From NCBI RefSeq assembly GCF_008042145.1, contig NZ_RDBH01000114.1, forward strand, positions 12,335 to 48,588: a DNA stretch of 36,254 nucleotides, given 5' to 3'. A program made the position numbers and the translations under genes. The DNA is from Streptomyces sp. adm13(2018). Lineage in GTDB: Bacteria; Actinomycetota; Actinomycetes; Streptomycetales; Streptomycetaceae. Of the stretch, positions 7,375-15,268 are shown piece by piece. The notes under the pieces are model-generated. The model was not told the DNA's origin and ran no database searches. It saw nothing but the letters and a program-made list of their open reading frames with translations. How positions within the stretch are numbered: position 1 is the stretch's first letter; every line of letters starts with the position of its first letter.

Positions 7375-8301
7375 ATGTCTCTGCCCGCCGCATTCCATGA
7401 GATCGCCAAGCGCGTCAACAACTGGGGCCGTTGGGGCCATGACGACGAGATCGGCACCCTCAACCTCGTCACGGACGAGATCGTGCGCGACGCCGTCGCC
7501 ACCGTCCGCACGGGCCACCGCGTCCCGCTCGCCGTCGACCTGGAGCAGGACGGCGTCCAGACCGGCATGATCCCGGGGCGGGTCAACCCGCTCCATGTGA
7601 TGGTGCAGATCAACCAGGAGCTCTTCGGCCCCGGCACGATCGCCACCAGCGACGACGCCGTGACCCTGGGGCTCCAGTCCGGCACCCACTGGGACGCCCT
7701 GACCCATGTCAGCCACTCGGGCCGCATCTACAACGGCCGCCCCGCCACCACCATCACCGCGCACGGCCGCTCGCAGTTCAGCGGCATCCACACGGTCCGC
7801 CGGCTGGTGAGCCGCGGGGTCCTGCTGGACGTGGCCGCGGCGAAGGGCCTGGACCGGCTGCCGGGCGACCACGCGGTCACCCCGGAGGACCTCGACGAGG
7901 CGGCCGAGTTCGGCGGCGTCACGGTCCGGGCGGGCGACATCGTGCTCGTACGGACGGGTCAGATGCGGTCGTACCTGGCCGGGGACAAGCACGGGTACGC
8001 CTTCCCGTCACCGGGCCTGTCGATCCGTACGCCGGAGTGGTTCCACGCCCGGGACGTCGCGGCCGTCGCCAACGACACCCTCACCTTCGAGATCTTCCCG
8101 CCGGAGATCGAGGACCTGTGGATGCCGGTGCACGCCCTCCACCTGGTGGAGATGGGGATGCTCCAGGGGCAGAACTGGAATCTGGAATCCCTGTCCACAG
8201 CCTGTGCACAAGAACGGCGCCACGCCTTCCTGCTCGTCGCGATGCCCGAGCCCTTCGTGGGCGGCACGGGCACACCGGTGGCACCGGTCGCCATCCTCTG
8301 A
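7375..8301 (+). CDS. Cyclase-family metal-dependent hydrolase (kynurenine formamidase-like fold)
   Basis: 308-residue member of the cyclase family (PF04199). The metal-site motif is present in the form SGTHWDALTHVSH, giving His105, Asp107, His111 and His114, close to the family signature HxGTHxDxPxH. Family members hydrolyse amides/lactones (kynurenine formamidase, isatin hydrolase); the longer ~310-residue actinobacterial type with the N-terminal W-G-R-W-G-x-D-D-E-I-G-T-L-N segment has no clear assigned substrate. ATG 7375 follows a GGAGG-like sequence (CCCCGGAGGCCCCCG). Divergent from the SDR/ADH unit and sharing its palindromic operators, so probably a step in the same pathway, for example opening a ring or lactone. 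A hairpin at 8320-8342 follows it. Confidence 0.88.
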   Translation: MSLPAAFHEIAKRVNNWGRWGHDDEIGTLNLVTDEIVRDAVATVRTGHRVPLAVDLEQDGVQTGMIPGRVNPLHVMVQINQELFGPGTIATSDDAVTLGLQSGTHWDALTHVSHSGRIYNGRPATTITAHGRSQFSGIHTVRRLVSRGVLLDVAAAKGLDRLPGDHAVTPEDLDEAAEFGGVTVRAGDIVLVRTGQMRSYLAGDKHGYAFPSPGLSIRTPEWFHARDVAAVANDTLTFEIFPPEIEDLWMPVHALHLVEMGMLQGQNWNLESLSTACAQERRHAFLLVAMPEPFVGGTGTPVAPVAIL

Positions 8302-8319
8302 ATCACGGCACACGAGGGA

Positions 8320-8342
8320 GCCGCCCGGTGGCACCAGGCGGC
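8320..8342. terminator. Hairpin between convergent genes
   Basis: GCCGCC and GGCGGC arms, with GGT/ACC inner pairing across one C-A mismatch, sit between the cyclase stop (8301) and the stop of the ATP-binding protein gene (8375). No U-tract, as is common in Streptomyces. Could serve both strands. Confidence 0.45.
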
Positions 8343-8374
8343 GGACCGTCGGCGGCGCGTCCGTTCGGGACCCG

Positions 8375-8845
8375 TCAGCAGGGAACCCGGCCGGGCGTCA
8401 TCGACGGCCCCGGCACGGGCCCCCGACTCTGCGGAGGCGTGGTCGGGGCCGGGGCCGGCGCCGGATCCACCTCGCACCAGATGCTCTTGCCGACGCCCTC
8501 GGGCTGCCAGCCCCACCGGTCCGCGAGGCCGTCGACCAGCTCCAGGCCGCGCCCGTTGGTGTCGTCGCCCTCCGCGTGCCGGGGCCGCGGCGGGCGGTCG
8601 CTCGCGTCCGCCACCTCGACCCGCACCCCGCCCTCCGCCGCGAACAGCATCCGCAGGACGGCCGGACAGCCGGTGTGCACCACCGCGTTGGTCACGAGTT
8701 CGGAGATGAGCAGCACCAGCGTCTCGGCCAGCGTGTCGTCTTCACCTATGCCCGAGCCGGCGAGCCGCGACCGGGCCCACCTCCGTGCTCGCCCCACCTC
8801 GGCCGGGTCGGGCCCGACCTCCAACTGAACCTGAAGCACCTGCAC
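8375..8845 (-). CDS. RsbW-like ATP-binding protein (anti-sigma-factor-type serine kinase)
   Basis: 156-residue single HATPase_c domain. The N-box is ISELVTNAVVH (Glu49, Asn53), the G1 region is VEVADAS (Asp80), and the G2 region is NGRGLELVDGLADRWG (about 97-112). This is the RsbW/SpoIIAB-type fold, of which Streptomyces has dozens of copies; they bind ATP and can phosphorylate a STAS antagonist or hold a sigma factor. The last ~30 residues are a Pro-rich tail. GTG 8845 is the start. It stands alone between the cyclase and acyl-CoA dehydrogenase genes; a STAS protein of the partner type is encoded 5.2 kb away (14055-14507), but no link can be shown from sequence. Confidence 0.87.
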   Translation of the reverse strand: MQVLQVQLEVGPDPAEVGRARRWARSRLAGSGIGEDDTLAETLVLLISELVTNAVVHTGCPAVLRMLFAAEGGVRVEVADASDRPPRPRHAEGDDTNGRGLELVDGLADRWGWQPEGVGKSIWCEVDPAPAPAPTTPPQSRGPVPGPSMTPGRVPC

Positions 8846-8972
8846 CGCTCACACCATCCGAACCGGCGGACAACACACCTTCACGGAACGTGATTCCCTT
8901 GTGGGACAGCATGGTTGACGTACAGTCACCGCAACAAGCGCTTCGGGCATATTCCAGCGCGAAGGAGTACGC

Positions 8973-9140
8973 GTGGTCCATACTGTGCGACGCACGCTGC
9001 GAGTAGTCGAACGCCGGGTGCGAGCGCCGGGCATTCCCGGCCACGGGGCCGCCCCGGGGGCGGCACCGGGACGCTCCGGGCCGACGGTCACTCGCATCTC
9101 ACGGAGCGTACCGGAGCCGGGGGCCGACTCCGGGCCGTGA
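8973..9140 (+). CDS. Possible small Arg-rich peptide (55 aa)
   Basis: Short reading frame beginning GTG at 8973, five bases after a perfect AAGGAG (8962-8967), and ending TGA at 9138-9140. The peptide begins VHTVRRTLRVVERRV and then becomes Gly/Pro/Ala-rich; no domain is recognised. A promoter-like pair TTGTGG (8899-8904) and TACAGT (8921-8926) with a 16-bp spacer precedes it. The frame is supported only by the ribosome site and promoter-like bases; overlapping frames on both strands are also open, so it may be non-coding. It is divergent from the RsbW-like gene and convergent with the acyl-CoA dehydrogenase unit. Confidence 0.35.
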   Translation: MVHTVRRTLRVVERRVRAPGIPGHGAAPGAAPGRSGPTVTRISRSVPEPGADSGP

Positions 9141-9200
9141 CGGCCCCGCCGAAGGACACAACCCGATATCGACGTTCCGTCGTCGGGATGTCGCGGAGCG

Positions 9201-10082
9201 CTACAGGCTCGCCGCCACCGCCTCCTCCGCCCGCTCGGCCGTCATCCCCAGCCGCGCCCGTACCCACGCCCGTTTCAGGTGCAGATGGACGTCGGCCTCC
9301 CAGGTGAAGCCCATGCCGCCGTGCACCTGGAGACAGTCCCGCGCGTTCCCGACGGCGGCCTCGTCGGCCAGCAGTTTGGCCCCCGCGATCTCGACCGGAT
9401 CGGCGGTGACGGCGGCGGCCCGGACGGCGGCCCGGGCCAGCTCGGCCCGCACCAGCATGCCCGCGCACAGATGTTTGACGGCTTGGAAGCCGCCGATCAC
9501 CTGCCCGAACTGTTCCCGCTCCCGCGCGTACGCGACGGCCGCCTCCGTGGTCCGCCCGGCGCTCCCGACCTGCTCGGCCGCATGGAGCAGTACCGCCTCC
9601 CCCGCCACCGCCGGGTACGCGCCCGTGCGCGCGGGCACCCGGTGCAGCGGGGTCAGCGGATCGACCGACCGCAGGGGCACGGCGCCCGTCACGTCCCCGG
9701 AGACCACGTCGGCCTCGTCCAGCCACGGCACCAGCCCCTCCGAGGCGGCCGTCACCACGGCGGTGCCGTCCGCCGCCCCCGGCACGGTGCCCGCCGCGAG
9801 GTGGGTCGCCACCAGCGGTCCCGGCAGCAGCACCCGGCCCGCCTCCTCGAAGAGGAGCACCGCCTCGGGGAGGCCGAGGCCCACGCCGCCCTCGTCCTCC
9901 GGCAGCCGCAGGGCGAAGAACCCGGCGTCCCCGAGCTCCCGCCACAGGCCGCGGTCGAGCGCGGGCGTGTCCACGGCCTCCCGGAGCGCCGCGCGGTCGA
10001 ACCGGCGGGCGAGCAGCTCCCGTACCCCGCGCCGCAGGGCCCGCTGGTCCTCGGTGAGTCGGAAGTCCACGGCGGGGGTCAC
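9201..10082 (-). CDS. Acyl-CoA dehydrogenase, small subunit-type
   Basis: 293-residue acyl-CoA dehydrogenase homologue, shorter than the ~380-400 residues of classical enzymes. The N-terminal helical region (TEDQRALRRGVRELLARRF, EDEGGVGLGLPEAVLLFEEAGR) and the C-terminal helical domain (AREREQFGQVIGGFQAVKHLCA, CLQVHGGMGFTWEADVHLHLKRA) are clear, but the middle beta domain is reduced and the C-terminal IQ-R segment is missing. Such short homologues in actinobacteria pair with a longer neighbour as alpha2-beta2 enzymes (for example FadE26/FadE27 of cholesterol side-chain oxidation). It overlaps the preceding acyl-CoA dehydrogenase gene by GTGA (10079-10082), which implies co-translation in a fixed ratio. 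It is the last gene of the amidohydrolase-ACAD-ACAD unit. Confidence 0.9.
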   Translation of the reverse strand: MTPAVDFRLTEDQRALRRGVRELLARRFDRAALREAVDTPALDRGLWRELGDAGFFALRLPEDEGGVGLGLPEAVLLFEEAGRVLLPGPLVATHLAAGTVPGAADGTAVVTAASEGLVPWLDEADVVSGDVTGAVPLRSVDPLTPLHRVPARTGAYPAVAGEAVLLHAAEQVGSAGRTTEAAVAYAREREQFGQVIGGFQAVKHLCAGMLVRAELARAAVRAAAVTADPVEIAGAKLLADEAAVGNARDCLQVHGGMGFTWEADVHLHLKRAWVRARLGMTAERAEEAVAASL

Positions 10083-11215
10083 CGGCCCTTCGGCAGGCCG
10101 AGGATGCGCTCGGCGACGATGTTGCGCTGGATCTGGGAGGTGCCGGCGGCGATGGTGTACGCGAGCGAGGACAGCCGGTCGAGGGTCCAGTCGCGGCCGA
10201 GGTCCAGGGCATCGGGTCCGAGGACGGCGGCGGCGGCCTCGTACAGCTCCTGGCGGGCGTGCGAGTAGTGGAGTTTGAAGACCGAGCCGCCGGCGCCGGG
10301 CACCCCGCCGGTGGCCCGGGCCTCGCTGACGTTGGCCTGGACGAGCCGCCACAGGGCCTGGAACTCGGCGGTGAGCCTGCCGAGGCGGCGGCGCAGGACG
10401 GCGTCGTCCCAGGTGCCGTTCTTCCGGGCGGTGCGGGCGAGTTCGCCGAGAAGGCGGCGGCAGGCGACGACCTCGCCGACGAAGGCGGTGCCGCGTTCGA
10501 AGGAGAGGGTGACCATGGTGACCCGCCAGCCGTCGTTCTCCTCGCCGACCCGGTTCTCCACGGGGACGCGCACCTTGTCGAGGAAGACCTCGGCGAACTC
10601 GGTGGAGCCGGCGAGGGTGCGCAGCGGCCGTACGGTGACGCCGGGGGCGTCCATGGGCATCGCGAGCCAGGTGATGCCCCGGTGCCGGGAGGTCGCTTCG
10701 GGGTCCGTGCGCACCAGGAGTTCGCACCAGTCGGCGACCTCCGCGTGCGAGGTCCAGATCTTCTGTCCGGTGACGACGTAGGCGTCGCCGTCGCGGACCG
10801 CGCGGGTCCGCAGCGCGGCGAGGTCGGAGCCGGCGCCGGGTTCGCTGAAGCCCTGGCACCAGACCTCGTCGCCGCGCAGGACCGGCGGGAGCCAGCGGGC
10901 GCGCTGGGCGGGCGTGCCCTCGGCGGCGATGGTCGGGCCCGCGTGGAGGAGGCCGACGAAGTTGGCGCCGACGTAGGGCGCCCCGGCGCGTTCGGTCTCC
11001 TCCAGGAAGATCAGCCGCTGGGTCGGGGAGGCGTCCCAGTGCACGTCGGCGTATCCGGCGTCGTACAGCCGGCGCTGCCAGCCGCAGTCGTACGCCCGGC
11101 GGGCGGGCCAGTCGAGCGGGTCGGGGCGCGGGGGGAGGCCGGGCAGGGCGGCGGTGAGCCAGTCCCGGAGCCGGGCGCGGAACTCCTCCTCCTCGTCGGT
11201 GCCGGTGAGGTCCAT
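10079..11215 (-). CDS. Acyl-CoA dehydrogenase, large subunit-type
   Basis: 378-residue FAD-dependent acyl-CoA dehydrogenase: alpha,beta-desaturation of an acyl-CoA thioester, electrons going to ETF. The central motif WCQGFSEPGAGSDLAAL (119-135) and TGQKIWTSHA (149-158) mark the FAD/substrate core; the end is AAGTSQIQRNIVAERILGL. The Glu that serves as base in MCAD-type enzymes (Y-E-G-T) is Ala here. Glu240 in TLSFERG aligns with the alternative base position of isovaleryl-CoA dehydrogenase (L-E-R), so the enzyme should be active. Its start ATG overlaps the stop of the amidohydrolase gene by one base (TGATG at 11213-11217) and its stop overlaps the next gene (GTGA), so three genes are co-translated. 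Confidence 0.93.
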   Translation of the reverse strand: MDLTGTDEEEEFRARLRDWLTAALPGLPPRPDPLDWPARRAYDCGWQRRLYDAGYADVHWDASPTQRLIFLEETERAGAPYVGANFVGLLHAGPTIAAEGTPAQRARWLPPVLRGDEVWCQGFSEPGAGSDLAALRTRAVRDGDAYVVTGQKIWTSHAEVADWCELLVRTDPEATSRHRGITWLAMPMDAPGVTVRPLRTLAGSTEFAEVFLDKVRVPVENRVGEENDGWRVTMVTLSFERGTAFVGEVVACRRLLGELARTARKNGTWDDAVLRRRLGRLTAEFQALWRLVQANVSEARATGGVPGAGGSVFKLHYSHARQELYEAAAAVLGPDALDLGRDWTLDRLSSLAYTIAAGTSQIQRNIVAERILGLPKGR

Positions 11216-12423
11216 CAGGCGGGTCGGCGGTCGGAGTCGAGGTCGAGGCCGAGCATGCGGATGGCGTTGCCGCGCATGAGTTTGTAGACCGTCTCGTCGT
11301 CGAGGCCCCGCACGTGGTCGAGGGCGACCTCCTTGGTGTGCGGGAAGGTCGAGTCGACGTGCGGGTAGTCGGTCTCGAAGGTGGCGTTGTCGCGGCCGAC
11401 GACGTCGAGCGAGGCGATGCCGTGCTTGTCGCGGAAGAAGCAGCAGAAGATCTGCCGGTAGTAGTACGTGGACGGCGGCTCGGGGATCAGGTCGCGGACG
11501 CCGCCCCAGGCGCGGTGCTCCTCCCAGACGTCGTCGGCGCGTTCGAGGGCGTACGGGATCCAGCCCATCTGGCCCTCGCTGTAGGCGAGCTTGAGCCGGG
11601 GGAAGCGCACGAGGACCCCGCTGAAGAGGAAGTCCATCATCGAGGCCATCGCGTTGTTGAAGCTGAGCGAGGCCTGGACGGCGGGCGGGGCGTCGGGCGA
11701 GGCGGCGGGCATCTGGCTGCTGGAGCCGATGTGCATGTTGACGACGGTGCCGGTCTCCTGGCAGACGGCGAAGAAGGGGTCCCAGTAGCCGGAGTGGATG
11801 GAGGGGAGCCCGAGGTGGGTGGGGATCTCGGAGAAGGTGACGGCTCTGACGCCGCGGGCGGCGTTGCGGCGGATCTCGGCGACGGCGAGGTCGATGTCCC
11901 AGAGCGGGATGATGCAGAGCGGGATGAGCCGGCCGCCGCTGCCGCCGCACCACTCGTCGACCATCCAGTCGTTGTAGGCGCGGACGCAGGCGAGGGCGAC
12001 CTCCTTGTCGTGCGCCTCGGCGAAGGTCTGGCCGCAGAAGCGGGGGAAGGTGGGAAAGCAGAGGGAGGCCTCGACGTGGTTGAGGTCCATGTCCGCGAGG
12101 CGCGCCTTCGGGTCCCAGCAGCCGCGCCGCATCTCGGCGCGGGTGATCCCCTCCAGGGTCATGTCGTCGCGGTCGAAGCCGACGGCGGCGATGTTGCGCT
12201 TGTACGGGAACCTGAGGTCCTCGTAGATCCACCAGTCGGTCGGCGGGCCGTCCGGGTCCATCGTGATCCGGTACTTGCCGGCGACGTAGGCGAGTTCGCC
12301 GATGCCGGCCGTGAGGGGCTGGGGTCCGCGGTCGCGGTACTTCTTCGGGAGCCAGGTCTCGAAGAGGTGGGCGGGCTCGATCACGTGGTCGTCGACGCTG
12401 ATGATGCGGGGCAGTTCCGTCAT
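11215..12423 (-). CDS. Amidohydrolase_2 family metal-dependent hydrolase/decarboxylase
   Basis: 402-residue TIM-barrel protein of the amidohydrolase-related family (PF04909, ACMSD-like). It starts MTELPRIISVDDHVIEP, where D-D-H is the altered first metal motif of this subgroup. Downstream are VVNMHIGSSSQMP with a metal His and ETDYPHVDSTFPHT with the conserved Asp. Family members decarboxylate or hydrolyse cyclic/aromatic acids; this actinobacterial subgroup often lies beside acyl-CoA dehydrogenases, and its reaction is not established as far as I know. ATG 12423 follows GGAGGGG. First gene of the unit with the two acyl-CoA dehydrogenases; the promoter region shared with the acyl-CoA synthetase contains operator copies C and D. 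Confidence 0.9.
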   Translation of the reverse strand: MTELPRIISVDDHVIEPAHLFETWLPKKYRDRGPQPLTAGIGELAYVAGKYRITMDPDGPPTDWWIYEDLRFPYKRNIAAVGFDRDDMTLEGITRAEMRRGCWDPKARLADMDLNHVEASLCFPTFPRFCGQTFAEAHDKEVALACVRAYNDWMVDEWCGGSGGRLIPLCIIPLWDIDLAVAEIRRNAARGVRAVTFSEIPTHLGLPSIHSGYWDPFFAVCQETGTVVNMHIGSSSQMPAASPDAPPAVQASLSFNNAMASMMDFLFSGVLVRFPRLKLAYSEGQMGWIPYALERADDVWEEHRAWGGVRDLIPEPPSTYYYRQIFCCFFRDKHGIASLDVVGRDNATFETDYPHVDSTFPHTKEVALDHVRGLDDETVYKLMRGNAIRMLGLDLDSDRRPA

Positions 12424-12449
12424 GACCCCTCCATGTCTCTCAGGACTTT

Positions 12450-12466
12450 TCTGATGGACCGTCAGA
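12450..12466. promoter_or_regulatory. 17-bp palindromic operator, copy C
   Basis: TCTGATGGACCGTCAGA: arms match except one position. It is followed at once by an extra half-site TCTGACGG (12467-12474). It lies 27 bp upstream of the amidohydrolase start and has the same consensus as copies A, B and D. Confidence 0.7.
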
Positions 12467-12535
12467 TCTGACGGCATCAGGCTAGCCCCGCACCCCTGGA
12501 CCGACAAGCGCCCGGCCTCTACGCTCGCCGCACGA

Positions 12536-12552
12536 TCTGACGGAACGTCAGC
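12536..12552. promoter_or_regulatory. 17-bp palindromic operator, copy D
   Basis: TCTGACGGAACGTCAGC, containing the perfect inverted repeat CTGACG-GAA-CGTCAG. It ends 16 bp before the ATG of the acyl-CoA synthetase, just ahead of its GAGGAG ribosome site, a repressor-like position. Confidence 0.7.
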
Positions 12553-12568
12553 CAAGAGGAGTCCGGTC

Positions 12569-14077
12569 ATGGATCAGACCGCACACGCCCTGGGCGGGTC
12601 CCGCACGCTCTGGGAGCTCGTCGAGCGCCGCGCCGCCCTCACCCCCGACCGGCCCGTCCTCCTCCAGGGCGACCGGGTCCTCACCTTCGGCGGCCTGCGC
12701 GAGCGCGCCGAGCGCTGCGCCGCGGGCCTGTACGCCCGGGGCGTGCGCCCCGGCACGGTCGTCGCCTGGCAGCTGCCCACCCGCATCGAGACCGCGGTGC
12801 TCTCCTTCGCGCTCGCCCGCCTCGGAGCCGTACAGACCCCCGTCATCCCCTTCTACCGGGACAAGGAGGTCGGCTTCGCGCTGCGCGAGTCCAAGGCCGA
12901 GTTCTTCGCCGTCCCCGGCACCTGGCGCGGATTCGACCACACGGAGATGGCCCGTCGGCTCGGCGCCCGCGGCGTCTTCGAGGCGTACGACCCCGACTCC
13001 CTCCCGGACGGCGACCCCGCGGTGCTCCCCCCGCCGCCCTCCTCCGGGACCGACGTCCGCTGGATCTACTGGACCTCGGGCACCACCTCGGACCCCAAGG
13101 GCGTCCTGCACACCGACCGCTCACTCCTCGCGGGCGGCTCCTGCCTCGCCCACGCGCTCCGGCTCACCGCCTCCGACGTCGGCTCGATGGCCTTCCCGTA
13201 CGCGCACATCGCCGGGCCCGACTACACGGTGATGCTGCTGCTGTACGGCTTCCCCGCCGTCATGTTCGAGCAGTTCGCACTGCCCGAGGCCCTCGCCGAG
13301 TACCGGCGGCACGGTGTGACGGTGGCCGGCGGCTCCACCGCCTTCTACGCGATGTTCCTCGGCGAACAGCGCAAGAACCCCGGCGAACCCGTCATCCCCA
13401 CCCTCCGGCTGCTCGCCGGCGGCGGCGCGCCGAAGCCGCCGGAGATCTACCACGCGGTACGCCGGGAGCTGGGCTGCCAGCTCACCCACGGATACGGCAT
13501 GACCGAGGTCCCCATGATCACCATGGGCGCGCCCGACGACACCGACGAGAACCTCGCGACCACCGAGGGCCGCCCGCCGGCCGGCATGGAGATCCGGATC
13601 ACCCCCTCGGGCGAGGTGCTGCTCCGCGGGGAGGCCGTCTGCCGGGGCTATCTGGACCCGGCGGCGACGGCGGCCGCCTTCGACGAGGACGGCTTCCTCG
13701 TCACCGGCGACGTCGGACACCTCACCCCGAGCGGGCACCTCGTCCTGACCGGCCGCGTCAAGGACATCATCATCCGCAAGGGCGAGAACATCTCGGCGAA
13801 GGAGATCGAGGACCTCCTGCACCGGCACCCGGACGTCGGCGACGCCGCCGTCGTCGGACTCCCGGACCCCGAGCGCGGCGAACGCGTCTGCGCCGTCGTC
13901 GAACAGCCCCCGGGAGCCGGACCGCTCACCCTGCCGGCGGTGACCGCCTTCCTGCGGGAGGCCGGCCTGTCCGTGCACAAGCTGCCCGAGCAGCTGGAGG
14001 TGGTGGCCGCGCTCCCCCGCAACGAGACCCTGCGGAAGGTGCTGAAGTACCGGCTCAGGGAGCGATTCGGTCGCTGA
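12569..14077 (+). CDS. Acyl-CoA synthetase (AMP-forming; cyclohexanecarboxylate-CoA ligase-like)
   Basis: 502-residue ANL-superfamily ligase: carboxylate + ATP + CoA to acyl-CoA. Visible motifs are the P-loop WTSGTTSDPKG (168-178), the aromatic/adenine region GYGMTEVPM, VTGDVGHL (conserved Asp), the hinge GRVKDIIIRKGENISAKEIE, and the catalytic Lys near the C-terminus (RKVLKYRLRE). The N-terminal region (VVAWQLPTRIETAVLSFALARLGAVQTPVIP) resembles cyclohexanecarboxylate-CoA ligase and FadD-type enzymes that activate cyclic or branched acids, not fatty-acid housekeeping ligases. ATG 12569 follows GAGGAG at 12556-12561. Divergent from the amidohydrolase/ACAD unit with shared operators, so probably the entry step of the pathway. 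Its last 23 bp overlap the convergent STAS gene. Confidence 0.93.
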   Translation: MDQTAHALGGSRTLWELVERRAALTPDRPVLLQGDRVLTFGGLRERAERCAAGLYARGVRPGTVVAWQLPTRIETAVLSFALARLGAVQTPVIPFYRDKEVGFALRESKAEFFAVPGTWRGFDHTEMARRLGARGVFEAYDPDSLPDGDPAVLPPPPSSGTDVRWIYWTSGTTSDPKGVLHTDRSLLAGGSCLAHALRLTASDVGSMAFPYAHIAGPDYTVMLLLYGFPAVMFEQFALPEALAEYRRHGVTVAGGSTAFYAMFLGEQRKNPGEPVIPTLRLLAGGGAPKPPEIYHAVRRELGCQLTHGYGMTEVPMITMGAPDDTDENLATTEGRPPAGMEIRITPSGEVLLRGEAVCRGYLDPAATAAAFDEDGFLVTGDVGHLTPSGHLVLTGRVKDIIIRKGENISAKEIEDLLHRHPDVGDAAVVGLPDPERGERVCAVVEQPPGAGPLTLPAVTAFLREAGLSVHKLPEQLEVVAALPRNETLRKVLKYRLRERFGR

Positions 14078-14507
14078 CCCGCTGCCCGGGGAAGTCCGCC
14101 CCTGAAGCCCCGGCAGAACCGCCGGGCGCAGACGGCCCGGTGGTACCGGCAGGCCCGGCAGGCTCCGGCAGCGCGTCCGGCACGTCCTCGTACACCTCGA
14201 AGAGGCGCTGGACGCCGAGCGCGGCGAGTACCCGGGCCACATGGCCGTCCTGCTCGTCGGGGAGGATCAGGCGCAGCCGGCCCCCGCAGGAGCGGAGCAG
14301 CCGACGGGTCGCGATCAGCACCCCGACGCCGCTGGAGTCGCAGAACCGCACGCCGGACAGATCGATCACCAGGTCGTGCCGACCGCCCGCCACGGCCGCG
14401 TGGACGCTCTTGCGTATCCGGGGCGAGGTGACCAGATCCATCTCGCCCCGCACGCGGAGCACCGTCCAGGCGCCGTACTCGTTCTCGTCGACCTCGATCG
14501 TCGTCAC
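14055..14507 (-). CDS. STAS-domain anti-sigma factor antagonist (RsbV/BldG-like)
   Basis: 150 residues; the STAS domain covers about 1-110. The phosphorylation-site motif VRFCDSSGVGVLI is intact, with Ser59 equivalent to the phosphorylated Ser of SpoIIAA/RsbV. The last ~40 residues are a Pro/Gly/Ser/Ala-rich tail absent from minimal antagonists. Such proteins release a sigma factor by binding an RsbW-like kinase in their unphosphorylated state. GTG 14507 is the start. Divergent from the ECF sigma gene (start 14687); as I recall this pair has the same order in S. coelicolor. The 3' end overlaps the acyl-CoA synthetase gene by 23 bp in antisense. Confidence 0.9.
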   Translation of the reverse strand: MTTIEVDENEYGAWTVLRVRGEMDLVTSPRIRKSVHAAVAGGRHDLVIDLSGVRFCDSSGVGVLIATRRLLRSCGGRLRLILPDEQDGHVARVLAALGVQRLFEVYEDVPDALPEPAGPAGTTGPSAPGGSAGASGADFPGQRVSDRIAP

Positions 14508-14686
14508 GCCGGGCGCCTGCCCCCTGAGCGCGACCCGAAACCCGTGAATCCGAGGATGACGCTTTCCTTACCATCCCCGTCCGCGTCAAGGGCGCAGTTG
14601 CGGCAAACATGCGTACGCCGTCCGCCCGGCGCACTACTTTGGAGTACGGACGGGAAGCCGCCGGAGCCGGGAGGGGCGAGGGTCGC

Positions 14687-15268
14687 ATGGCGATGGACAC
14701 ACCACCGCGCTGGGACCGCAGGATGCAGCAGCGGTTGGCGCGCGGCGAGGCGGCCGCGCTCGGCGAGCTGTACGACCGGTTCGCCGCCCTGGTGCACAGC
14801 CTCGCCCACCGGGTCCTGGGCGACGACGACGCGGCCGACCAGATCACCCGCGAGGTCTTCGGCTACATCTGGGAGAACCCCGACGCGTACGACCCCAAGC
14901 AGGGCAACCTGCGCTCGTGGGTGGCCCGGCTGACCCAGCGGCAGGCCGTCCACCGGCTGCGGCAGGCGGAGACGACGGCCTACGCGGAGACGGGCCGGGG
15001 CTCGGCCGAGGAGCTGGAGCAGAAGGTGCGGCGGGCCTCGGTCGCGGCCCGTGCCGACTACATCGTGACCTCGATGCCGACCCCGCTCCGGGCCGCGCTC
15101 GAACTGGCCTATTTCCAGCGGCGGGACTACCGGCAGACCGCGGCCGACCTCGGCGTCACCGAGGACGAGGCCCGCCGGCGGCTGCGCCTGGGCCTCCAGC
15201 TGCTCTCCTCCGCGAACCGTCCCTACGCCGACGGCGGCGGCCCGCCCGGCTACGGACGCACGCGGTGA
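14687..15268 (+). CDS. ECF-family RNA polymerase sigma factor
   Basis: 193 residues from ATG 14687 (MAMDTPPRWDRR), preceded by a GGGAGGGG run at 14669-14676; an upstream in-frame start at 14609 gives an unlikely N-terminal extension. Region 2 is seen as LGELYDRFAALVHSLAHRVLGDDDAADQITREVFGYIWENP, with the W-V-A-R-L-x-x-R-Q segment following. Region 4 is about 135-180 (TPLRAALELAYFQRRDYRQTAADLGVTEDEARRRLRLGL), including the HTH. Its stop overlaps the GTG of the next gene (GTGA at 15265-15268), so sigma factor and probable anti-sigma are translationally coupled. A CCGTCCG/CGGACGG inverted repeat (14618-14653) precedes the gene. Confidence 0.92.
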   Translation: MAMDTPPRWDRRMQQRLARGEAAALGELYDRFAALVHSLAHRVLGDDDAADQITREVFGYIWENPDAYDPKQGNLRSWVARLTQRQAVHRLRQAETTAYAETGRGSAEELEQKVRRASVAARADYIVTSMPTPLRAALELAYFQRRDYRQTAADLGVTEDEARRRLRLGLQLLSSANRPYADGGGPPGYGRTR

